NCBI RefSeq assembly: GCF_016899425.1
Contig: NZ_CP045996.1
Span: 496,001-560,000, forward strand
Direction of reading: 5' to 3'
Length of the DNA stretch: 64,000 nucleotides
Origin: Burkholderia sp. MS389
GTDB taxonomy: Bacteria; Pseudomonadota; Gammaproteobacteria; Burkholderiales; Burkholderiaceae
Shown here piece by piece: positions 43,327 through 51,705 of this stretch. Positions within the stretch are counted from its first letter, which is position 1; the number at the start of each line of letters is the position of its first letter. The notes below the pieces were generated by a model, which saw only the letters and a program-made list of their open reading frames with translations, was not told where the DNA came from and made no database searches. Made by a program: the position numbers and the translations under genes.

Positions 43327-44778
43327 TCAGGCCCGCGTGCCGGCGTCGCGGGCGTCGCCGGGCCAGCGCACGGCGAGCACGACACAGACCGCGACGAGCG
43401 CGGCCGCGATGGCGAACGCGCGCGCCGCGCCGGCGACGATTGCCGCGCCCTGGCCGGCAACCAGCGCGCCGAGCGCGGCGACGCCGATCGCGGCGCCGAC
43501 CTGGCGCGCGGTGTTGAGAATCGCGGACGCGGTGGCCGAGCGGCCGGCCTCGACGCTGCCGAGCATCGTCGACGTCAGCGCGGGAATCGCGATGCCGCCG
43601 CCGATCGCCATCGCCGCGAGCCCCGGCGCCAGCAGCGCGTACGGCGTGTGCGCGGCGAGCGTTTGCCACAGCCACACGTAGCCGGCGAGCGATACGGCGA
43701 GGCCGACGATGACGGTCGCGCGAAACCCGTAGCGGACCGCGAGCCGTGCGCTCGTGATGTTGGCGAGCATGATGATCGTGAGCGGCGCGAGCGCGAGCCC
43801 CGATTCGGTCGCCGTGAAGCCGCGCGCGTTCTGGAAATAGAGGCTCAGCGAGAAGATCAGTCCGTAGAACGCCGCATTCGTGACCGCGCCGATCGCGAGC
43901 ACGCCCGGCACGCGGGCGATCCGGAAGAACGCGAGCTGGAGCATCGGCGCGGCCACGCGTCGCTCGATCGCGACGAACAATGCGCCGAGCACGGCCGACG
44001 CGATCAGCGCGGCGGCCGCATACGGATCGCCGATGCCGTGCGCACCGGCCCGGATGATCCCGCCGGTCAGCAGCCCGAGCACGAGCACCGCGACGATCTG
44101 GCCGGCCGGATCGAACAGCTGCGTGCGCGCAGCGGCCGAATCCTGCACGTGACGCAGCGTGAGCCATAGCCCGAGCGCGCAGATCGGCAGGTTGATGAAG
44201 AAGATCGCGCGCCAGCCGGGCGAATCGATCAGCAGGCCGCCGAGTGTCGGCCCGGCCGCGCTGATCGCGCCGCCCGTCGCGCTCCACCACGCGACGGCTT
44301 TGACGCGCGCGGCGGCATCGTCGGCGCACGCATGCGTGATCAGCGCGAGCGACGTGGGCAGGATCATCGCGGCGCCGACGCCTTGCGCGACGCGTGCGGC
44401 GACCAGCGCGGCCAGCGACGGCGCGAGCGCGCAGCCGAGCGACGCGAGCAGGAACAGCGCGAGACCGTGTGCGAACAGCCGGCGGCTGCCGAAGCGGTCG
44501 GCCAGCGTGCCGGACGTCAGCAGCAGCGCGGCGAACGACAGCGTGTACGCATCGACGATCCACTGCAGCCCGTGGACGCTCGATCCGAATGCGTGGCCGA
44601 GGCTCGGAATCGCGACGTTGACGACGGTCACGTCGAGCTGGACGATCGCGAAGCCGAGGCTCGCGGCCGCGACGGTCGGGAAGATCGCGCGTAGCGACGT
44701 GCCGGGCGGAGTCGCGGCGGCGGTCGGCGCGCGCTCGACGCGGTCGACGTGCTCGAGTGCCGGGGCATGGTCGCTCAT
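43327..44778 (-). CDS. MFS exporter, DHA2 (14-helix) type
   Basis: A 483-residue drug:H+ antiporter-2 family protein. DVTVVNVAIPSLGHAFG in helix 1, LADRFGSRRLFAHGL in loop 2-3 and a motif-C-like segment SATGGAISAAGPTLGGLLI are visible. It probably exports the product of the adjoining ligases or gives self-resistance. The ATG at 44778 is taken because the cytoplasmic tail before helix 1 is then of usual length. The 404-base divergent spacer before the oxygenase gene should hold its promoter. Confidence 0.88.
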   Translation of the reverse strand: MSDHAPALEHVDRVERAPTAAATPPGTSLRAIFPTVAAASLGFAIVQLDVTVVNVAIPSLGHAFGSSVHGLQWIVDAYTLSFAALLLTSGTLADRFGSRRLFAHGLALFLLASLGCALAPSLAALVAARVAQGVGAAMILPTSLALITHACADDAAARVKAVAWWSATGGAISAAGPTLGGLLIDSPGWRAIFFINLPICALGLWLTLRHVQDSAAARTQLFDPAGQIVAVLVLGLLTGGIIRAGAHGIGDPYAAAALIASAVLGALFVAIERRVAAPMLQLAFFRIARVPGVLAIGAVTNAAFYGLIFSLSLYFQNARGFTATESGLALAPLTIIMLANITSARLAVRYGFRATVIVGLAVSLAGYVWLWQTLAAHTPYALLAPGLAAMAIGGGIAIPALTSTMLGSVEAGRSATASAILNTARQVGAAIGVAALGALVAGQGAAIVAGAARAFAIAAALVAVCVVLAVRWPGDARDAGTRA

Positions 44779-45182
44779 CGCGGCTCCCACGGCAGATGGG
44801 GCGTGCGGGACATAGGGCACAACAGGCGGTATCGAGTCATCTGGCGGGTTCCCGTAGGGAGATGAACGGAGCCGGCTTCTCGTCGGGAGCCGGCCGCATC
44901 GTCGAATCCGACAGAAAACTAGCATCAACCCGTTAGCGAATACAAATAATAAGCAACGATTTTTTAACAAGTATTCATGTTAAAGGACGGCGCATACGAC
45001 GTGAACCGGTTCCGTCCGCATTGCTGAACTTATATCGATAATTTTTGTTTGCAATCGCATTAATATCATTTCGCAATGCAATGACGGTCTCCTAGTCTTG
45101 TCGAGCGCTTCGCACCGAGGACGGCGGGGCGCGGCGGCGATGCCACGCCGCTCTTCGAACCAGATCTTTATACGAGAGACTT
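44779..45182. other. AT-rich divergent spacer between exporter and oxygenase genes
   Basis: No gene. G+C falls sharply between about 44930 and 45075. Arms GAATAC (44938-44943) and GTATTC (44971-44976) form an inverted repeat with a 27-base gap and may bind a regulator. Promoters for both directions are expected here; TATAAT-like words are abundant but not decisive. Confidence 0.45.
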
Positions 45183-46304
45183 ATGACCTATCTCGCAGAT
45201 GAACGTATTGCTTTGACCGCGGCGGAATCCGCTCACATCCGCAAGACGCTCGGCGCGCTGGATTACGACCCGGCCGGCGGCGCGGGCTATATCAGCGCAG
45301 TCCGCAAGCTGGCCTACAACGCGTTTCCCGACCGGATCGTCGACGCATTCGATCGGGCGAAGGCGCCGACCGCGGACGCGCACGGCTCGATCGAGATCGA
45401 CAACCTGCCGATCGACGACGGCGTGACGGGCAGCCCGCGGTTCGAGGAAACCGGCCGCTCGTTCAAGGCCGGCGTGCTGAGCGAGAACGTGCTGGTCGCG
45501 TTGAGCACGCTGGCCGGCGAGCCGTACTCGATCGCGCACGAAGGCCGCGAGCTGGTGAACAACCTGACGCCGCACAAGGCGACCGCGCGCGACTACACGG
45601 GCCTCGGCTCGGAGGTCGAGCTGGACTTCCATATCGAGAACGCCGCGCAGGCGCACATGCCGGAAGGCGACACGTCGCCGTTCGCGCTGCTGCTGCTCGG
45701 CGTGCGCAGCGAGGCCGGCGGCGGCCCGTACACGCGGCTCGCCGATGCGCGCCGCGCGCTGCAACTGCTGTCGCCGGACGATATCGCGCAACTCTACGGC
45801 GAGCACTACATCATTCGCGTGCCGTACCGGTGGCGCGGCGCCGCGCCTACGCCGCGCGACAACACCGACCTGAGCGCCGTGCTGTCGGGGCCGCTCGAGG
45901 CGCCGCGCGTGACGGTCGCGTTCTATCCGGACATGGTGCTGGCGGTCAACGCGCGCGCGCAGGAAGCGCTCGCCAACCTGTATCGCGCGGTGCGCGAGGT
46001 GTCGTTCGGCGTGCAGGTGTCGCCGGGCAAGCTGGTGCTGATCAACAACCACTTCACGCTGCATTCGCGCGACCGCTTCGATCCGCAGTACGACGAGAAC
46101 GACCGCGCGTTCCGCTGGGTGCAGCGCGTGTTCGTCGCGCGCAGCCTGTGGAACTTCCGCGCGTTCACGTCGCTGCAAGCGCGTGTGTTCGATCCGAAGG
46201 CGGTGTATGCGGGCGAGTCGGCGCACGCGAGGCGTCCGTCGCCCGTCGTGCAACCGCCGACGCAGCGTGCGGCCTCGGTCGAACTCGAAGCGACGCCTGC
46301 GTGA
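45183..46304 (+). CDS. Clavaminate-synthase-like Fe(II)/2-oxoglutarate oxygenase
   Basis: A 373-residue protein of the TauD/CAS superfamily. The H-x-E iron motif is in ELDFHIENAAQAHMPEG, the distal His in LVLINNHFTLHSRDRF and the 2-oxoglutarate Arg follows in the same block. The H-x-E variant and length match CAS-like amino acid hydroxylases such as VioC, AsnO and the lysine/ornithine hydroxylases. It would hydroxylate or desaturate a free or carrier-bound amino acid. It is the first gene of the rightward unit with a substrate-binding protein, divergent from the exporter and ligase genes. Confidence 0.85.
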   Translation: MTYLADERIALTAAESAHIRKTLGALDYDPAGGAGYISAVRKLAYNAFPDRIVDAFDRAKAPTADAHGSIEIDNLPIDDGVTGSPRFEETGRSFKAGVLSENVLVALSTLAGEPYSIAHEGRELVNNLTPHKATARDYTGLGSEVELDFHIENAAQAHMPEGDTSPFALLLLGVRSEAGGGPYTRLADARRALQLLSPDDIAQLYGEHYIIRVPYRWRGAAPTPRDNTDLSAVLSGPLEAPRVTVAFYPDMVLAVNARAQEALANLYRAVREVSFGVQVSPGKLVLINNHFTLHSRDRFDPQYDENDRAFRWVQRVFVARSLWNFRAFTSLQARVFDPKAVYAGESAHARRPSPVVQPPTQRAASVELEATPA

Positions 46305-46400
46305 TCGACCCGGCGGGGCAGCGACTGGCGCCGAACGTTGCCAGCCCGCTGCCCGCGCTCGCTCCCAGCATCCTCGAATAAAAACAGGAATCCACAAGAA

Positions 46401-47351
46401 ATGAGAAGAACCGCCTTTCCCGTTGGGCGCATCGCCCGCGTGCTGGCCGTCGCGCTGATCGCCGCGAGCGCCGGAAGCGCCGTCACCGCGCGCGCTGCAT
46501 CGTTCGACCTGAGCCCCGAGCAGCCGGCCCGGCAGCGCGGCGCCGTGAACCCGGCGGTCGAGCAGGCGCTGCCGGCCGGCTTCCGGTTTGCCGAAGCGAA
46601 CACGCTGACGATCGGCATCGCGCCGAACCTGCCGCCGCTCAGCACCTATGCGACCGACGCGCGCACGGTGGTCGGCTTCGATCCCGATCTCGCGCAGCTG
46701 ATCGCGGACAGCGTCGGCCGCAAGCTGAAAATCGTGCCGCTCGCATGGGCCGACTGGCCGCTCGCGCTGCAGTCCGGCAAGGTCGACGCGGTGATCTCGA
46801 ACGTGACGGTGACCGAGCAGCGCAAGGAGAAGTTCGACTTCTCGACCTACCGGAAGGACCAGCTCGGCTTCTACGTGAAGACCAACAGCAAGCTTGCCGC
46901 GATCCGCGAGCCGAAGGACGTCGCCGGGCTGCGCGTCGTGACCGATTCGGGCACGAACCAGGAAAAGATCCTGCTCGAATGGAACCGGCAGAACGTCGCG
47001 CGCGGCCTCGCGCCGATCGAGATCCAGTATTACGCGGATGCGGCCGAGCGTTGGGTCGCGCTGCAGTCGGGCCGCGTCGACACGATCTTCAGCGTGAATT
47101 CGATGCTCGCGTACCAGGCGTCGCTGCGCGGCGATGCGAAACTGATCGGTACCGTCAGCGGCGGCTGGCCGCGCACCGCCGATATCGCGATCACGACCCG
47201 CAAGGGCAGCGGCCTCGCCGATCCGCTGACGCTCGCGATCAATGCGCTGATCGCGAACGGCAGCTACCGGAAGGCGCTCGATCACTGGCGGCTGGACGCC
47301 GAAGCGATCGACCGGTCGCAGACCAATCCGCCGGGGCTGCCGCGCACCTGA
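46401..47351 (+). CDS. Amino-acid-type ABC substrate-binding protein (family 3)
   Basis: A 316-residue periplasmic protein with a Sec signal (MRRTAFPVGRIARVLAVAL, cleavage near ARA-AS). The mature part has an N-terminal extension of about 50 residues before the binding fold (NTLTIGIAPNLPPLSTYATD; VGFDPDLAQLIADSVG; VISNVTVTEQRKEKFDFS). No permease or ATPase lies nearby. It follows the oxygenase by 96 bases and is likely co-transcribed; it could recapture a precursor or product. Confidence 0.85.
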   Translation: MRRTAFPVGRIARVLAVALIAASAGSAVTARAASFDLSPEQPARQRGAVNPAVEQALPAGFRFAEANTLTIGIAPNLPPLSTYATDARTVVGFDPDLAQLIADSVGRKLKIVPLAWADWPLALQSGKVDAVISNVTVTEQRKEKFDFSTYRKDQLGFYVKTNSKLAAIREPKDVAGLRVVTDSGTNQEKILLEWNRQNVARGLAPIEIQYYADAAERWVALQSGRVDTIFSVNSMLAYQASLRGDAKLIGTVSGGWPRTADIAITTRKGSGLADPLTLAINALIANGSYRKALDHWRLDAEAIDRSQTNPPGLPRT

Positions 47352-47458
47352 GTACCGCACGCGGCGGGGCGCACGTGAGCGTCGTCGTAGTCGTCCTCCG
47401 CCCCGGCCGCGTTGAAACCGCCAGTCGGCGGCTGCTTGAAATAGCCGTCGCGATCCGG

Positions 47459-47998
47459 TTACGGCTTGGCGCCGGGCGGTTTCGCGTCCGGCTGGCTGGC
47501 GGCGATCTCGATCGTCGTTTCCCAGCGGAAATAGCCCGACACGGCGCCGTCGCGATCGAGCACCGCGAAATCGGCCGTGCACGAGGTGGCGCCCGCGGCC
47601 AGCACCTCGCTGCGCCAGAAATGGTCTTTCATCGGCCGGCACGACGGATGCAGCAGATCGTCGCCGTCCGGCACCGGCACGGCGGCGTCGCGGATTTCCG
47701 CTTCGATCGGCGCGACGATGCCGGCGTCCTTCAACGCGAACCGGACGAACAGCACGGTCGCCTCCGCACGCAGCGCGAGCGCGGTTTCGCGCAGATGAAG
47801 CTGGTCGCCCGGCAACAGGTCGGCGAAGAGCCGGTTGTCGTTGCGGCCGACCTGCCCGGCGTCGCCGGGGCTCAACACGTAGATGTGCCGGCCGTCGATC
47901 GCGGTCGGCGCGTCGGCGTCCCGGCTCGCATCGGGATAGGCCGACAGCAGCGTGACGGCGTCGACGATCGCCAGCACATCGCAACGAACACCAGACAT
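47459..47998 (-). CDS. aidB: AidA/PixA-family inclusion-body protein (AidB-like)
   Basis: A 179-residue PixA/AidA-family protein. It shares the family layout with its upstream neighbour: DVLAIVDAVTLLSAYPDAS, GRHIYVLSPGDA, LRETALALRAE and a Cys/aromatic middle block, ending with SGYFRWETTIEI. ATG at 47998 has GGAGG eight bases upstream. It is the second gene after the AidA-like gene, 65 bases downstream, presumably co-expressed under the quorum-sensing box. The family name comes from Photorhabdus/Xenorhabdus inclusion proteins; the molecular role is unknown. Confidence 0.85.
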   Translation of the reverse strand: MSGVRCDVLAIVDAVTLLSAYPDASRDADAPTAIDGRHIYVLSPGDAGQVGRNDNRLFADLLPGDQLHLRETALALRAEATVLFVRFALKDAGIVAPIEAEIRDAAVPVPDGDDLLHPSCRPMKDHFWRSEVLAAGATSCTADFAVLDRDGAVSGYFRWETTIEIAASQPDAKPPGAKP

Positions 47999-48063
47999 GA
48001 GCACGCCCTCCGCAACAAGGGAGCGGCACGGACGGCCGTCGTGCGGCCGCCCGCGTGCCGCGA

Positions 48064-48567
48064 TCAGTTATGGATCGAGATGAACGGATCCCACGAGAAG
48101 CAGCCCTGGCTCTGGCAATTGCGATCGATGATCTGGAACTGGAAGTGGTAGGTCACGCGGCCGACCTTCAGGCATTCCGACGACCAGTAGTAGTTCGCGA
48201 CCTTCTGGCACGTCGGCACTTCCGGTTTGCTCGTGTTCGGCACCGGGATCGACGCTTCCGCGACGCGCGGCGTCGGCGTCGAGATCAGGTCGTTGCCGAC
48301 GTTGCCGATGAACTTGTAGAACACCACCTGGTTTTCGAAGCCCAGCGACAGGCTCGTTTCGCGCCAGCGGATCAGGTCGCCGACCTGCGCCTTCAGATCG
48401 AGCTCGCCGCCCGCCTGCCCGGAGATGACGTTGTCCTGATTCGTCACCATATACACGTAATGCCAGTCGATCAGCGTCGGCGCGGCCGGATTCTTGCTGG
48501 GATTCGGATATTTTTTGAGAATGGTTTCGGTGTCGAACGAGACGAGCACATCGGTAACGCGTGACAT
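48064..48567 (-). CDS. aidA: AidA-like protein, quorum-regulated PixA/AidA family
   Basis: A 167-residue AidA/PixA-family protein: VTDVLVSFDTETILKKYPNPS, DWHYVYMVTNQDNV, IRWRETSLSLGFENQVVFY, then FQFQIIDRNCQSQGCFSWDP. There is no signal peptide, so it is cytosolic or released by lysis. In B. cenocepacia, AidA is strongly CepR-dependent and needed for killing nematodes. GGGAG precedes the ATG. A CTG-N10-CAG box centred about 158 bases upstream of the start fits that regulation. Confidence 0.9.
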   Translation of the reverse strand: MSRVTDVLVSFDTETILKKYPNPSKNPAAPTLIDWHYVYMVTNQDNVISGQAGGELDLKAQVGDLIRWRETSLSLGFENQVVFYKFIGNVGNDLISTPTPRVAEASIPVPNTSKPEVPTCQKVANYYWSSECLKVGRVTYHFQFQIIDRNCQSQGCFSWDPFISIHN

Positions 48568-48690
48568 AGAAGCTCCCGTTTCAAGTAATGGAACTTATCG
48601 TTTCGAGAATTGCTTCATGCGGCCGCCATCGCGTTGTGCTGCAAGGGTTTTCGCCGGATTCGACGCATGCAGAAGCGACGGCGAATGCAG

Positions 48691-48735
48691 ATTATCCCGT
48701 TTGGTTAATCGTGGAAGCTGTAAAAGTAAACAGGT
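48691..48735 (-). promoter_or_regulatory. CepR-type lux box and promoter of aidA
   Basis: Read toward aidA, the box at 48735-48716 is ACCTGTTTACTTTTACAGCT, a CTG-N10-CAG palindrome close to the known cep box. GATAAT at 48696-48691 is a good -10 element. The box centre is then about 42 bases upstream of the expected start of transcription, the standard LuxR-type activation spacing. Confidence 0.75.
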
Positions 48736-48861
48736 CGGAAAATGATTTATCGGGTTAATTTTGAAATCGTAATCAATCGAATCGATGCGTGACATAAATA
48801 TCACGACATTGAATCTGTTAATTGATTGACCGATTATTGGCGGGAGCGGGAAGCGGGCCGC

Positions 48862-49245
48862 TTACCGGTACGTCCAGAGCCGGTGCAGCACGAACGTCGT
48901 CGGCGGAATCAGCAGCGCGATCGCGACGACGCTCATCGCGCGCGACGCATCCAGCGCCTCGGCGGCGCGTGCAAGCAGCATCGTTTCGACGAACCCGACG
49001 AGCGTGACCGCGAGAAAGCGCGTCGCGTTGCGGGTGCGCACCGTCGACGAGAAGCTCCACAGCGTATTCGCCAGATACGAGAACCCGGTCGCGCAGAGGA
49101 ACGCGACCGCATTCGCGGTCACCGGCGTCGCATCGAACAGCGCGAACAGGGCGGCCGCGACCAGCGAATGGATCGCGGTCGAGCCGAGCCCGGACACGCC
49201 GAAGCGCACGAGCCGCGTGCGCTCGGCCTGCAGCAGCGCGATCAT
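48862..49245 (-). CDS. GtrA-family membrane protein
   Basis: A 127-residue protein with four membrane helices and the GtrA pattern: RFGVSGLGSTAIHSL, FLCATGFSYLANTLWSFSS, RFLAVTLVGFVETML. GtrA proteins are thought to flip polyprenyl-phosphate-linked sugars. It lies 12 bases after the GtrB-like gene and ends the four-gene operon. The remaining 294 bases up to aidA contain the quorum-sensing promoter. Confidence 0.85.
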   Translation of the reverse strand: MIALLQAERTRLVRFGVSGLGSTAIHSLVAAALFALFDATPVTANAVAFLCATGFSYLANTLWSFSSTVRTRNATRFLAVTLVGFVETMLLARAAEALDASRAMSVVAIALLIPPTTFVLHRLWTYR

Positions 49246-49257
49246 GGCGCCTGCGCG

Positions 49258-50301
49258 TCAGCGCGCGCCGATGCGCGCCCGGACCGGCTGCGCGCGCCGG
49301 CGTGCGGGCTGGCGGCGTGCGTCGCGCGCGACCGGCAGTTCGATCACCTTGCCGTGCGTCTGGTAGCGGCGGCGGATCAGGTACACGGGCCGTTGCTTCG
49401 ATTCGTCGTAGATCCGCCCGACGTATTCGCCGACGACGCCGATCCCGATCAGCTCGATGCCGCCGATGAACAGCGTGACCGAGATCAGCGACGCGTAGCC
49501 GAGCACCGGATTGCCGAACAGCAGCGTGCGCAGGATGATGAACGTGCCGTACACGAATGCGAGCGCCGCGATGCCGATGCCGATGTAGGTCCAGCTGCGC
49601 AGCGGCACGGTGCTGAAGCTGGTGATGCCTTCCAGTGCGAAATTCCACAGCTTCCACCCGGAGAATTTCGAGTGCCCGGCGCTGCGCGGATCGCGCTGGT
49701 ATTCGACGATCACGGTCTTGTAGCCGACCCACGCGAACAGGCCCTTCATGAAGCGGTGCCGCTCGGGCAGGTTGCGCAGCGCGTTCACGACCTTGCGATC
49801 CATCAACCGGAAATCGCCGACGTTCTCCGGCAGCTTCACGTCCGACAGCAGGTTGTGCACGCGATAGTAGATCGCGGCGGCGGTGCGCTTGGCGAACGAA
49901 TCGCATGCGCGGTTGCTGCGCTTGGCCGCGACGACCTCCGCGCCGTCGCGCCAGTGCTCGATCAGCACCGGAATCAGGCTCGGCGGGTCCTGCAGGTCGG
50001 CGTCGAGCGGGATCACCGCATCGCCGGCGGCTTCGTCGAGGCCGGCCGTCAGCGCGGCCTCCTTGCCGAAATTGCGGGTGAGATCGATGACGCGCACGCG
50101 CCGCTCGGCGGCGCCGATCCGGACCAGACGTTCCAGCGTGTCGTCGCAGCTGCCGTCGTTCACGCAGACGATCTCGAAGCGGATCGCATCGATCGCGCTC
50201 ATCAGCGGAATCACGACATCGAAGAAGCGCTCGACGGCTTCGCCTTCGTTGTAGAACGGCACGACCAGCGAGACGAGCGGCGTGTAGATGGATTCCCGCA
50301 T
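49258..50301 (-). CDS. GtrB-like polyprenyl-phosphate glycosyltransferase (family 2)
   Basis: A 347-residue protein. The catalytic GT-A domain has SLVVPFYNEGEAVERFF, CVNDGSCDDTLE and IPLDADLQDPP, and KYSGWKLWNFALEGI-like sequence (KFSGWKLWNFALEGI) before two C-terminal membrane helices. It would load a sugar onto polyprenyl phosphate at the inner face. The C-terminal tail is very Arg-rich. It follows a GT87 gene by 24 bases and precedes the GtrA gene, the usual partner. Confidence 0.88.
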   Translation of the reverse strand: MRESIYTPLVSLVVPFYNEGEAVERFFDVVIPLMSAIDAIRFEIVCVNDGSCDDTLERLVRIGAAERRVRVIDLTRNFGKEAALTAGLDEAAGDAVIPLDADLQDPPSLIPVLIEHWRDGAEVVAAKRSNRACDSFAKRTAAAIYYRVHNLLSDVKLPENVGDFRLMDRKVVNALRNLPERHRFMKGLFAWVGYKTVIVEYQRDPRSAGHSKFSGWKLWNFALEGITSFSTVPLRSWTYIGIGIAALAFVYGTFIILRTLLFGNPVLGYASLISVTLFIGGIELIGIGVVGEYVGRIYDESKQRPVYLIRRRYQTHGKVIELPVARDARRQPARRRAQPVRARIGAR

Positions 50302-50325
50302 GATGATTCCCCTTGTGATGTCGTT

Positions 50326-51705
50326 TTACCGGTGGGCGCCGAGCGTCAGGCGGCCGGTGCGGCGCATGCCGTGCGCCGGGCGGTGGTGCGGTCGGACCGG
50401 GTGCGCGAATTCGGTCTCGGTCGAGATGTCGCGCGCGTCGGGCATCGACGGCACGTCGCGTCTTTCCTGGGCGATCCGGCTGACGAGCAGCGCGAGCGAC
50501 GCGAGCGTCACGAGCGGCATGAACTGGAACGACAGATGCGGGACGATCGCGAGGCTCGCGAGCGGCATCGGCCACAGCAGCATCAGCCATTCGCGATCGA
50601 AGCGCCGCCAGCCGTGCGTCCACGCATAGCGTGCGTACCACGCGATCACGATGCCGTACCACGTCAGGTCGTAGTCGTACAGATAGGGGCTGACGAGCAG
50701 GCATGCGCATGCGAGGGTCGCGGCGCGCAGCGCGTACGAACACGCGCCGCGCCACGCATAGACGACCGCAATCGCCGCGCCCGCCGCCGACAGCAGTTGA
50801 AGGCCGCGCGCGACGAGCGCGGGCCAGCCGGCCATCGTCGCCAGCGCGAACATGGTCGGCATGCGCGCGAGCTTCGCGTGGCCGGTGCCGACGATCGTAT
50901 AGACGTGGGCGATCAACTGGATGAACGCGATCCATGGGCCGACGCCGAACGCGAGCGTCGCGAGCAGCGCGCCGACGGCGATCGTCGCGGCCCATGCGCC
51001 CAGCGCGCGCCATTGGCCGGCACACAGCAGCGCGAGCGGGAACAGCACCGCGAGCTGCGGCTTCATCGTCAGCAACCCGAAACAGATGCCGGCGCAGACG
51101 GGGCGGCGGTTCAGCGCGAGCAGGCCGAACGCGGCGAGCGTCGCGGTGAAGAGGCTCGTCTGCCCGACGATCACCGTGAGGAACGCGCCGGGGAACGCAA
51201 GCGCGCACAGCCACGCGGCGTCGCGCTGCACGGTCGCGCGCATCGCCGCGGCGAACAGCGCATACGTGATCGCGAGCCACAGCACGAGCGCCAGCGTGTA
51301 CGGCAGCCAGCCAAGCGGCAGCACGAGCAGCAGCATCGTCGGCGGATAGAGCCACGGCAGCGTGCCGTCCGCGAGGGTCATCGTCGGGATGGCGAGTTGT
51401 TGCACCGCGAACAGCGTGGAGTAATGCCACGCGTCGGCGCCACGTCCGTGCGCGGCGAGCCATGCGGCGCTCCAGACCGGCGAGAAATCCTGCGACAGCG
51501 GCTCCAGCGCGCCGTCGTGCGACAGGTGCATGCGGATCAGGTAAATGCCGATGAACAGCAGCTCCGTCAACAGCACGCCGGCGGCATAGAGCCGTACGCG
51601 ATCGCGGTTGAGCCAGTGCGGATGGCGGCGCGGGCCGGCGATCGGGAGTTCCGGATGCAGGTCGGCGGCCGAGTGCGCGTGGCGGGCGAACGATGGCGTT
51701 TTCAT
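50326..51705 (-). CDS. GT87/DUF2029-family membrane glycosyltransferase (second copy)
   Basis: A 459-residue membrane protein with about ten helices and the DUF2029 pattern: a periplasmic Asp in SQDFSPVWSAAWLA, LPWLYPPTMLLLVLPLG, LTMKPQLAVLFPLALL and SPYLYDYDLTWYG. Such enzymes use polyprenyl-phosphate sugars to glycosylate a glycan or lipid outside the membrane. Its ATG overlaps the stop of the neighbouring paralogue by four bases. The C-terminal 60 residues are cytosolic and rich in His and Arg. Confidence 0.83.
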   Translation of the reverse strand: MKTPSFARHAHSAADLHPELPIAGPRRHPHWLNRDRVRLYAAGVLLTELLFIGIYLIRMHLSHDGALEPLSQDFSPVWSAAWLAAHGRGADAWHYSTLFAVQQLAIPTMTLADGTLPWLYPPTMLLLVLPLGWLPYTLALVLWLAITYALFAAAMRATVQRDAAWLCALAFPGAFLTVIVGQTSLFTATLAAFGLLALNRRPVCAGICFGLLTMKPQLAVLFPLALLCAGQWRALGAWAATIAVGALLATLAFGVGPWIAFIQLIAHVYTIVGTGHAKLARMPTMFALATMAGWPALVARGLQLLSAAGAAIAVVYAWRGACSYALRAATLACACLLVSPYLYDYDLTWYGIVIAWYARYAWTHGWRRFDREWLMLLWPMPLASLAIVPHLSFQFMPLVTLASLALLVSRIAQERRDVPSMPDARDISTETEFAHPVRPHHRPAHGMRRTGRLTLGAHR

